Shown here: positions 1-10,592 of the stretch, piece after piece | How positions within the stretch are numbered: position 1 is the stretch's first letter | Layout: each line of letters starts with the position of its first letter | NCBI RefSeq assembly: GCF_932526225.1 | Contig: NC_064041.1 | Location: 4,832,046 to 4,896,045, forward strand | DNA length: 64,000 nt | DNA from: Nematostella vectensis | Taxonomy: Eukaryota > Cnidaria > Anthozoa > Actiniaria > Edwardsiidae | Direction of reading: 5' to 3' | Notes under the pieces: generated by a model | The model's database searches: none | Told to the model about the DNA's origin: nothing | The model's input: only the letters and a program-made list of their open reading frames with translations | Made by a program: the position numbers and the translations under genes

Positions 1-3000
1 GGCAACATCGACATCTTCCTCGAAAGCATCACCAACACCATCTCATATAAGTCCATCTAAAACTTCGACAGTATCAGAAGCAGAAGCGACATCGCCTTCA
101 CAACCTCCTTCTACAGCCAAAAGCGTACTTCCTCATCCTACAACCCCGCCATTATCAACACCCAATCCTTCACAGGTAATTCAATAAAAAAACGTCTTAC
201 TCATAAATCAGATAATATCTTTGGATCCATTCCCGCGAAGTTCCTTGGAAATTATGTGAAGGCCAAAACCTTATTTTAGATATCTGTTTATTGATTTATT
301 GATAATCATTCTGTTATAAATTGTAAAATGAATTAGTATGCCATCGAGGGCAGGACAAAGAGGGGCGTATACAAGGGCGTAGGCCAGGGGGTGGCCAAGG
401 GCAGGAGAAAATTCCTTGAAAGGGAAAAAATGACATTATAATTAGCGCCATCATTTTGTCGAACAAGAACATGTAAATAACAAAATCAGGTCCGCCTTCA
501 GCAGAGGGTGCAAAGGGTACGAGTTCATCCACCTTTCATTTTACCGTGGGTCAGTTCTTATTGGAGGATAAAATAGTACTGTTTATGTTACCTATGACTG
601 CCCATCCCAAAAAAAACAATCCTGGGTACGAGTTTTGAAAAGTTAAGGTGTTTTACAAGCCTGTTTATCTTTGCTTATTTGGAACAATTATTAAAAGTTT
701 TTTTTTTATGTTAATTTTATTGAAACAAGTTTTGAGAACTTTGTATGATGTCATTTTATTGCGTTTTATTGTCGTCGCCTTTGACATCCCATACGCCATA
801 ATCTTTCAAACAGGAAGCTGGTGGTTTTGACGCAAGAAGCACCGGTGCTAGGGGTTCTTCTCTGTACTTGGTTATTTTTGGTGGAGTTATGGTCGCTATC
901 GCGTGTGTGATTGGTTACCTTTACTGTAAACACAAACGGAAAAAGACGTAAGTATGTTTATTTAATTTAAACAAAGAATCTCAAGCAAAGCTTTTACCCA
1001 ACAAACCTCACTTGTGTGTACAGAATAGAAATCTTCGCGGGAAATCTTACGCTAAAATTTCTGACCTCGGCCATAGATTTTTCTACCCATATTTTCAAGC
1101 CGCTAAATAGCATAATTTTCAAGGGTCATCAATCAGTATAAATGTCAGTACTTCGTACCCTCTGCAAACATGATTTTCTATGTGTGCTATTTTGTTCTTC
1201 AGCTCATCCCCAAAGCAAACAAATGGCGCTTCCTTCACATCTGGTAAAATACTAAGCTACCTTTTTTTACTTGAATCGATTGTTTTGTTATCATTTTGAT
1301 ATAAATATTAGCCTGCGTAGCGGCGTTTGTTTCATGGGTTTTATTTTTGTTCGTTGCGTTACCCTTTTTTTTCGTAGCGTTACGTTTTTTTGTTTTTTGT
1401 TTTGTGCCCACAAACGCCTGCAACCATGGGCCAGACTCGGTCCAAACGCCCTCTGCTTTCGCAATGTCAAATTAATTGAAGCTGCTGTCATATAACAACA
1501 GCTGGGTGACAGCCGACATCATTCAAAATGGCGTGAAATGTACACATTGGCGGGTGGAAACGTCTATTTGGCTCTTTTTGTTGCCGAAATTGCGAAGAAA
1601 TATGTCGCAAAAAAGCCCTTCTCGACTTTGTAAAGTAAGTTTCAAAACAAAATTTGGATTCTTTGCAAATCAAACTGAGAAAATCGGACATTCCCGAACC
1701 CCGTCGGGAGAACCGCCAATACATCACTCCCTCTTACCAACTGTCGAACATCCTCCTTTTGCTCACTTTTCAAATTTCTTGAGAATCCGAGATCCTCGAG
1801 GTCTTCTAAAGCCTTCGCGAGATGATCGCTAAATATATCTTCCATGCTAAGTTACCCGCCGCAAACAACGCGCCCGAAATATACTAGAGGCGGACTAGAC
1901 ACTAGACGCCGACAAGACGGCTATGTGTTTTTAATTGGTAGTATAAACGGAGCTGAGCCAATCAGGAACCTTGATTTTCTAGTTCGCCAACGAACTAGAT
2001 TTACGAATTTCGTCTGGGCTCTGTTGCATGCGGTTGATCAGAGAGACCCAAATCATAGTACCAGACTTCGCGCGAATTAAATTACACAGCCCTAGTTTTG
2101 CGCTGCCTAAAACACAAACAAACCGCCGCTACGCAGACTACATAAATATGTGCTTGAGTAGAGTTATAAGTTGACCATATTTCTGTTTCGTTTAACAGCG
2201 TCACCATTAGAAACTTACGATGTAAGTATTCATGTCTCACTAAAGGTATTGATGATGATGATGGTAATGGTGGTGGTGATGGTGATGGTGATGGTGATGG
2301 TGGTTGTGATGGGGATGGTGATGGTGATGGTGATGGTGATGGTGATGGTGATGGTGATGGTGATGGTGATAGTGATGGTGATGGTGATGGTGATGGTGAT
2401 GGTGATGGTGATGGTGATGGTGATGGTGATGGTGATGCTGGCATTGGTGAGATGGTGATGATGGTGTCGCTCCTATTTGCTCTTCGGTGTTGTTGTTGTT
2501 GTTGCTATTTCTTTTGTTTGTTGATTATTCTGTTGTTGGCATTGGGGCGATGGTGGTGTTGTGTTGATTTTCTTATGTTGTCATTATTGTTGTTCTTGTT
2601 GTTGTTGATGATTATGAAGTAGTTGTTATTTTGTTGTTGTCGTTGTTGCTATTATTGTACCTTTGTTGTGTTGATGATGGTGCTGTTGTTGTTGATGATG
2701 ACGATATTGTTGGTACTTCTGTTGTTATTTATAACGATGATGTAATATTGTTGTTGTTATTATTGTTACCGTTGTGTTGATGTTGACATTGTTATTGATG
2801 ATGATGATGAGAAATGTTGTTGATAATGATAATGATGATGATGTTGCCAGCATTATTCTCATTGTTGGTGGTAATAGATATTATTCATCCCTAGCAGGAA
2901 TCACTTTACGAAGAACTGCCGGAATACCAAGACCCTGCATTAGACCCTGCATTCGCACATTTTGGTAAGTACACTTGTACAAAATATAGTCTTCATTTTA

Positions 3001-3492
3001 TAATTTTTTGGAAATTATAAAGATTCATGTATGATTCTTAAGACTTCCATCTCTTATCAAAAGGCGGTTTAATGAGCAGGAACACTTTTTGCTGTGTATT
3101 GTTGATGATATGTATTTTATCAATACTGACATCATAATAAACATGATAACTGTCGTTTTTGTTCTAGATAACCTTGGTTATGAGAAAGTTGTGAAAGAAA
3201 ACAGGCGATCAGCACTTGATCCCCTTCCTCCGGTCCCAGGAATTTATCAACAGGTATTAAGATATCATCATGTCTTTCTTCTTCTTTTTCTTCTCATTAT
3301 CCTTCAACATTCTTTCTTTTTCGTCATTTTCTTCTTCTTCTACTGCACTTCTTCTTCTTCTTCGTTTTCTTTTTCATTTTCTTCCCCTTTCTCCTACTTC
3401 CACATTCCTTCTTTTTCTTGTTCTTCTTCTTCTTCTTCTTCTTCTTCTTCTTCTTCTTCTTCTTCTTCTTCTTCTTCTTCTTCTTCTTTTTT

Positions 3493-3523
<31 letters not shown>

Positions 3524-5523
3524 ACTTCTTCTTCATCTGTGTCCTTCTATATCCTCATAATCTAGGGTGACAATACCACCATCATATATCATTATAACTT
3601 TATCATTTAATATCAATCAATGATCAATTAATCAACATCATTATTATTGTAATCATCATCACAATTACTATCCTCGTTATCCTTTTAGTCAAAATATCTC
3701 TCAGTTGCAATTCGCTCATTCGTATTTTGTGTTGTTAACAGGCTCCTGCGACTTTACTATACCAGCCGCTCAACAAGGCCACACGATCCTCCACAGGTAA
3801 CCCATACACTCTCTTGTCCACAGGTAGCCCATACACTCTCTTGTCCACAGGTAACCCATACACTCTCTTTTCCGGAGGTAACCCACACACTCTCTTGTCC
3901 ACAGGTAGCCCTTACACTCTCTTTTCCACGGGTAACCCATGCCCTCTCTTGTCCACAGGTAGCCCATACACTCCCTTGTCCACAGGTAACCTATACACTC
4001 TCTTGTCCACAGTTAGCCCTTACACTCTCTTGTCCACAGGTAGCCCTTATACTCTCTTGTCCACGGGTACCCCTTACACTCTCTTTTCCACAGGTAGCCC
4101 TTATACTCTCTTATCCACTAGGTAACCCATACACTCTCTTGTCCACATGTAGCCTATACACTCTCTTGTTCACAGGTAGCCCTTACACTCTCTTGTCCAC
4201 AGGTAGCCCTTACACTCTCTTGTCCACAGGTAGCCCATACACTCTCTTGTCCACTCGGTAACCCATACACTCTCTTGTCCACAGATTTTCCCTACACTCT
4301 TTTTTCCACAGGTAACCCATACACTCTCTTGTCCACAGATATCCCATACACACTTCTTTCAACAGGTAACCCATAAACCGCAACTAGATTGCGCATTATA
4401 ATTTGAATTTCGTGAGATACATCAGTGGCTAAAACGTTTTAAGTGAATAACTGTTTTTAGAGAACTTTAGAAGCACACTAGCATACACACATTGGCACCA
4501 GTTGGGCCAAGACGGGACGCTAGCACAGTCTATTACCCGTGCAATTCGGCAACCATGGACAGCTGTTTCGTCCTTATTAGGACTCGTCAGCATGGCATAG
4601 CCGGTTTGCCTCAGTTAAACTTCATTGGCAAAAAAACTGCAGGGCGACTTCGACTCGAACGAAGTGCTTTAAACCACAGCTCAGATCCATGCGGGATCTA
4701 GAGCTGCGACCGGGCTAGCGTGATGCCAATTGTGCGGATCACGCATGCGACCTTTGCTAGTCTAAAACTCCGTCGGATAGCCAAACTATCCTTGCGAGTA
4801 TGTATACATAAATGTGAACTTTAGAAGCACACTAGCATACACACATTGGCACCAGTCGGGCCAAGACGGGACGCTAGCACAGTCTATTACCCGTGCAGTT
4901 CGGCAACCATGGACAGCCTGTGGTGCCAATGTGTGTATGCTTGTGTGCTTTTAAAGTCCACGTTTTTAGAGAACCATCACCACTCATATCGGTAGGTAGT
5001 CTCTCCCATCAGGGCAGATTGCTTACTGTAAACCGTTGCCATCGACTTGAGCTATACTTATTCTTTAACATCTTTTTTTACAGGTGCGCCTTCCGAGGAA
5101 GACTACCTTCACCCTGTCGATTCCACGCGCACAAAACAATCAGCCGTACTAAAACTCGACCCCCCACAAAACTCTGATTACGACAATTCGCCAACAGAAT
5201 CGCAAGACCATGACAACCCGATAGGAGGGAAATCCCCGGTCGGATACCCTCACACGGTCGTTCCCGAATCCCCGGTAGAGGAGGATAAACCAAATAAACC
5301 AGAAGTACCTGCAAAGATATATGATGGTCACGACTATGATAACCCGTTGGGTGTTAAATCCCCGATGGAGGAAAAATCCCCGATAGGATCAAAAAACGAA
5401 ATACCCGATAACGGAAATACGCCCATTGGTAAATATGACGCTCCAAATGTTCTTTACTTGGCGCCAAATGGTCCTATCGATCCTTTGTACCACGTTCTTG
5501 AGGCAGAGGAGACAAACTTTTAA
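1..5523 (+). CDS. Single-pass membrane receptor-like protein, tyrosine-rich tail (5' part missing)
   Basis: Eight exons join with matching phases: 1-175, 814-947, 1203-1243, 2199-2221 (a 23-nt microexon), 2898-2964, 3168-3253, 3742-3796 and 5084-5523 (stop). Each intron is GT...AG. The first exon encodes a Ser/Thr/Pro-rich stalk. The second encodes one membrane helix (about 23 residues from SSLYLVIFGG to IGYLYC) followed by KHKRKK, a stop-transfer signature, so the N-terminus is probably outside the cell. The roughly 250-residue tail carries many tyrosine motifs: SLYEEL, LGYEKV and LLYQPL fit the ITIM-type pattern (S/I/V/L)xYxx(I/V/L); DYDNS and DYDNP fit pYxN, the Grb2 SH2 pattern; PLPPVP could bind SH3 domains. 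It ends in YHVLEAEETNF. The ectodomain lies left of the window, so ligand and family cannot be named. Signalling by tyrosine phosphorylation is inferred from motifs only. Confidence 0.75.
1309..2141. mobile_element. Non-autonomous DNA transposon, 8-bp target duplication
   Basis: Terminal inverted repeats start TAGCCTGCGTAGCGGCG on the left and, read in reverse complement, GTAGTCTGCGTAGCGGCG on the right. Both ends are flanked by ATAAATAT (1301-1308 and 2142-2149), an 8-bp target-site duplication. The element is 833 bp, lies in an intron of the receptor-like gene and carries a helicase fragment on its minus strand. An 8-bp duplication suits hAT, P or Zisupton-type elements, but no transposase is present to decide. 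Confidence 0.8.
1642..1845 (-). pseudogene. RecQ-like DNA helicase N-terminal fragment inside the transposon
   Basis: The 67-residue reading frame contains LKSEQKEDVRQLVRGSDVL followed by AVLPTGFGN. This resembles the region from the pre-motif I glutamine to helicase motif I of RecQ-type helicases, where GFGKS would be expected. The lysine of the Walker A motif is replaced, and similarity ends right after it. It is antisense to the host gene. I read it as a captured or eroded helicase fragment with no activity. Confidence 0.6.
2249..2458. repeat. (GATGGT)n microsatellite
   Basis: A nearly perfect hexanucleotide run in the intron directly after the 23-nt microexon. The Met-Val and Ser-Pro reading frames across it are repeat artefacts. 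Confidence 0.95.
2459..2870. repeat. Imperfect GTT/GAT-rich trinucleotide tract
   Basis: Interrupted GTT, GAT and TTG triplets fill the rest of the intron up to the exon at 2898. No coding signal is seen. Confidence 0.8.
3280..3530. repeat. (TTC)n microsatellite with pyrimidine-rich flanks
   Basis: A long TTC run (pure from about 3420 to 3486, followed by ACT and GCT triplets) in the intron between exons 3168-3253 and 3742-3796. The poly-Ser and poly-Leu frames are artefacts. Confidence 0.95.
3790..4375 (+). repeat. 27-bp minisatellite starting at an exon-intron junction
   Basis: About 21 units of TCCACAGGTAACCCATACAC plus TCTCTTG. The first unit begins with the last seven bases of the exon ending at 3796 (TCCACAG) and runs across its GT donor. 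Every unit therefore carries a copy of exon end plus donor-like CAG|GTA. Since 27 is a multiple of three, the exon's reading frame stays open through the array until about 4125, encoding the 9-residue repeat STG(N/S)PYTLL. Confidence 0.9.
4464..4961. repeat. Foldback or MITE-like repeat with internal direct repeat
   Basis: The left end has the motif GCATACACACATTGGCACCA, and the right end (4921-4940) holds its inverted copy with one mismatch. A block of about 100 bp at 4463-4563 is repeated directly at 4813-4914. A 13-bp direct repeat, GTTTTTAGAGAAC, flanks the region (4453-4465 and 4962-4974). A 13-bp target duplication would be long, so exact borders are uncertain. Lies in the last intron of the receptor-like gene. 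Confidence 0.65.
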
Positions 5524-8500
5524 ACTTTCACAATGCGCATGGTGTCGTAGAGAACAAACGCCTCCGATTGTTGTTGACTTGGGAAGCAAAGTCCGTACCA
5601 CTAAGCTACATCACTGTGGCTTTTTGTATTACCTAATAGATAAGCTTGTAGAAATTTATCATGCAGAACGTGATTTTTTATTGAACGCCTTATATCTAAG
5701 GGCAATATATAGTTTGGAGTGCATTAGATATACCAGCCGAATAGCTCTTAGTTCAAATCAGCTCAGAATATTTCCTTTTTTGGAAACACTTTTTTGTTTT
5801 GACATTCGAGGCATCAAAACATTGAAACAACCAATCACATATCAAATTGTAAGATGACGTCATAACACTCGCTAGACCTAAGTAAAAAAACATGGCGGCC
5901 ATAGATAGACGAGAATAAGAGCATAAAACAGTATCTTTCTGCTTTTTGGTAGGGTTTATAGACGTATCAAAACTTGAAAGACTTGTAGAAAAGCTTTGGG
6001 TGCAAAGATGTGGTAAAAATTTATTTTTCAAATGGCTATGTTCGATGGAAAAGTCCGATTTGCTAAAGTCAATAGATGACGGCGAGGATGATGGTCATCA
6101 CGATTGAATTACAGCGTGGAAGTGTAATTATACTGGAATTCGAAGGCACACTTAACGGTGGACAAGCAGGCATGGATTCTTGACCCTCGAGTTGACTACT
6201 CAGTACTGCAAATGGTTTTCGTTGCGTCCTCCGAAGCTCATAATGAATGCATAAATACATGCCTTACGGTGTGTTGTGTTTAGTTTCAATAAGTTATATA
6301 TGCAGCCCGTCCGAGTTTGTCGGTCGATCATGAACATTCAGTATTCAAATTGCCTTGTGCAGGCGCTGTTAAAAATTTAATAGGGGTCTAGAATTTTTCA
6401 AAGGTGGTTCAATTTATGAAAACTATTACAATAGCTTTGTGCTTAAAAAAGGATTGGACCATTGGACCACAGAACCACACCTGGATCAGCCACTGCAGAA
6501 AATGACTTGACACAACAGTATTTCATATTTGTTTTAACGACTTAATAGTGGTATAAGCTTATATCATCTCATCTCCTACACACAAAAAGCATGTGGTACA
6601 CAGAATATCAAATAAAACAAATAGAAGACACAGTTTGAATTTTTTTTGCTTGGCTTGTACCAACCAGCCCATCTTTGGTATAACTCTTCAATTTAAATAT
6701 TTGGCAATATCCCTAGAGCATGAATGGGCTATGACTTGATAGCCAAAAGGCTGAATAGGCTTAGGATTTATATACCTTGAAGGTTAGAGGGATAATTGCC
6801 CAGGGGTGGGTTGGAAGGGGGGCAGTATTCAAAACATAATGGAATGGTCCAACAGAGCTCAACATTTCATACACCCAAAAAGGATGGAAACTTGTCACCC
6901 CCAAAATACACAAGCCTGTTGGTAAAATGTTCAATCCCAAAGAAATGCAGTGGACACATGTTATGTTGTAAATGTTTTTACAGCATATGTATGATGCAAT
7001 ATGTCTTGAAAACAAATCATTTTCATGAGCTTATCATTCTTCTCCTAAACAATTTTACTCCAACAGAATTCTAATGATTTAAATTCTTTCTGGTAGAAAA
7101 TTTTCATTCAGAGTAAATGGGAAGAAAGTGGAAACAATTTGTCCAATAATATAGTTTTCACAATCAAGCACCATACATAATAGTGATGTGAAATAATCAT
7201 AGATCCCATCTCTCATTTCAAAAGCCCATTGCACCTTTTGAATGCACAATATGCTGTGTCTTATATTATGTTTTAGTATAATACTGTGTTAGCTCTGGGG
7301 ATTTAATACATAGAAACTTTTTAACCAACCTTCATCCATGCTCTTGGTTTATACTGGGATCATACTAGAAAGAGAAAACCCTTCCCTCAATAGAAAACAT
7401 GTTATTACTAGAAAACCTATTTTCAACAAGGGGTCCAGGGGCAGGGCCGTAGCAGAGGCTGGGGTGCAAATCTCCATTAACGTTGAAAGCCATATAATCT
7501 CATACCATTTTCCCACCAAGCAGCGTTCTTTAAGCATTGTCTTTGTAAATACGAAGGAGGTCCCCCCTATTTTCTTGACAGTGCTACAGAACTGGGGGGG
7601 TCAGTTTGTAACCATACTTTCTAAAAGTGTAATAGTCAATAACACATAGCTTAAACAAATAAAACAAATATTAAAAAAAAAAAATAGTATACGTTTTTTT
7701 ATCACTAAGAGTGGAATACAAAGAAGAAAATTCAATGATCTCTCTGTCCATCCATATATATTTACTTATCTTCATCTTCTTTGCCATGTTCAATATCTGA
7801 AATAAATTGTAACAATTATATTAAGAAAAGAGGAAAGGGTTTCTTTTCAGTTTGATTTATAGAGAACAGTAGCTTATTATTTATGATGGCCTTATTGCAG
7901 AGAAGCCAACTGAAACTACAGCCTCACACTAATTCTATTTTATTTTTACTCAATTTAGCTATTATATAATAAACTTTGGCAGCGCTGTATAAGATTTCTG
8001 GTTTTAAAATCAGCCAGAAAAAGCAAAAAAAACGAAGCAGTCCACTTGACAGTGTAGGGAGGGCCCTTGTTTCCTATACTTATGTCGGTGATGTGCAGGC
8101 TCAACACGATATTGTTTAAAGAAACCAAACATCCCAGCAACTGGCGTCGCGTCCCATATAGAGACATACCGATTTCGAAAGCTACATTACCCCTTATTCT
8201 CAGAATATTTTTTTCTAAGCCCAATAAATTATTGTAGAGAGCTCTTGGCAAATTTCTACATGTGTTTGGGTTCGAAATCGGTCAAACATGGCGCTGCAGA
8301 GCCCCAATTCCCTTCAAATAAATACTCACCATCTTCCATATTTTTACTCATCGCTTCGAAGCTTTGCACGAGATATCTTGGAAAGATGACCTAACACAAT
8401 GGCTGCTCTGAAATTGCAAAAATTGACGGGAAAAACCTTTTAAAGCGAAAAATATATCTTCGCGGCGGTAAAAGGCGAGGGGCTTGAATGATGACGTCAT

Positions 8501-10280
8501 AATCCATTTAGGCCGCCATATTTGTGTTTCCAAAAAAGGAAATATTCTGAGCTGCAAATTCTCGAGCTAGAATTTCCTCGGCTATAAAAAATGGATACAA
8601 TGGATTTGTTTTCAACTCGCGTCATTGAATATATGTAAAACCATACTTGAATAGACAAAACGTAAATTTTTTTTGCCTTCGTATAAATTGCGATAAAAAT
8701 ATGTATAGTTTTGTAAAGATAACATACGATACTCAATAAACATTAATTTTGTTGTATCTGCATTTCCCCTATTTTTTCTTGATGTTGAAGAAAATTTCAT
8801 TGGCGCCACAGGAACAAGCGCAGGTTAATTAGCGGTTATCCGGACGCTTCTGTCATCACCGTCTTAACTTTTCACAAACTTGAGTGAACCAATACACCTT
8901 GTCATAACTTTTAATGCGACCCATGATACATGTATCCAGTGGGAATCGAGCTTGGGTCAAACAACTAACTAGTGTGCTAGTGTGGCGCAAGCTTTCACCG
9001 CGCATCCCCCTCCCTTGGCCGCCAGTGTGTCATTCCCTATATCAATCAATCTTGTTTTAGAAACTGTCGTTTTTCTAGCTTGCTCGGTCATTTCCTTATT
9101 AGGCATTACATACCATATTTGGGAGTCCGCTTCAATCCTTTTTTCCCTTTGTATCGCTCTAGAGCTTTATTAGTCGAGAATTTCCATGAAAACTTGCAGG
9201 AATTTTCTACGATTTTGCTGGCAGCCATCTTGGAAATGGACCCTAGTCTCTAACGTTTTAGAATATCACAGGTCTCCCACAGGTCTCGCCTCAGGCTCTT
9301 TTAGATCATTTAGAAAAACGACCACCGTTTATGGATATATGAAGGATCGTCAGATACCATCCATTATCTTTGAGATACCGTTATGAGAACGCAACCTCCA
9401 CCCCTCCCCCCACCCAACAGCAAAATCTAGCGCCCTAATTCTTCACTAAGCACAGCCCATCTGATAATATGTGACCGGTGACCGGGTGTATAAATGTTTT
9501 TTTACGGACACTTCCCAAGTTTAGTTGTGAAATAATGTTTCTTTCAAGAGATATGAATGTTTTTGCTTTTAATCACGTTTTTTGCTTTAAGTGACGTCAT
9601 CGATGAAGTCACACGGCACGTGACCACATTGCTGCATTCCCCTTGACGCCTAAATGACACCTACCGAGTTTGATTTCCAAACGAAGTGAAATATAATTTT
9701 TTATGACGTCATAATATTTTTGCTTCTACTGATGTCATCGATGACGTCCAAAAAAAACGTGACCACAGTTTAGCACCTCCTTTGACAAATACATGACACC
9801 TAGTTTGGTTGTCATACTATGCTCTTTGGGGACGGACGGACGGACGGACATCGTTTCACGGAAACTCGAGTCGATGGGTTACCAATATTTGCTACCATAT
9901 TTTTCTTGTATACATTTTTTTGGTATGGGGCTCCGCTAAAAACCAATGTTGGAACAGGGACGACTAAACAATCCTCTCACAAATATATAATGATATATCA
10001 TGAACAACACGCGTCTTTTTATTGTTCTGTATTACAACTGTATTACATTCTTTGGCTTGGCAAAAGGATGATAAATAAATAAATAAGATAATGAATATTT
10101 TATAAAATTCATATTCAAATTCATTCTATATTGCACAATCTTAATATTTAAATTGATTAAATGTATACATGTATATGTTCGAACCATGTTCGAGTAAAAT
10201 ATATATTTTATATATATTATCTAGTATAAATCGAGCATAATATAATCAATTCTTCTTGAGTGGCGCAAGCTTAGGTATGG
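5524..10280. other. Intergenic, repeat debris, no gene recognised
   Basis: No frame here shows recognisable protein or consistent splice structure. Dispersed repeat fragments are visible: inverted copies of a 30-bp block at 5759-5788 and 8524-8553, each near a GACGTCAT motif; a duplicated block with GTCATCGATGA at about 9590-9680 and 9725-9800; and a short (GGAC)n run near 9830. The 3' untranslated region of the receptor-like gene must lie at the left end. Confidence 0.6.
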
Positions 10281-10284
10281 TCAA

Positions 10285-10485
10285 CTATTTGTCTGAGTAA
10301 GACTAATGTGTAAAGTGTATAGCGAGTCTTGAAAAAGACTAATGTGTAAAGTGTAACACAAGCCTTGAATAACAGTAATGTGTATAGTGTAAAGCAAGCC
10401 TTTAATAAAACTAATGTGTAAAGTGTAACACAAGCCTTGTTTAATACTAATAAGTATAGTGTAAAGCAAACCTTAGAATTAGTAC
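10285..10485. repeat. Imperfect 36-bp tandem repeat, about five units
   Basis: Units contain ACTAATGTGTAAAGTGTA and CAAGCCTT with substitutions. Lies about 100 bp beyond the stop codon of the lyase gene, so it may be in its 3' untranslated region. Confidence 0.75.
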
Positions 10486-10592
10486 GTATAATGCAAATAG
10501 TGTGGCCCCACGCTCCACTCTTCCCCCGGATATTGTATTCAAGACCCCTGTGATTTGGGACTTCCAAAAAGAGGCCTAGAGGTTTAGACTAG

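Noticed and set aside
3089-3565. Poly-Ser and poly-Leu frames
   Set aside because: Only residues encoded at 3168-3253 are a supported exon. The rest is a (TTC)n microsatellite.
7338-7649. 103-codon frame
   Set aside because: Low-information sequence next to dispersed-repeat motifs; no similarity or splice structure recognised.
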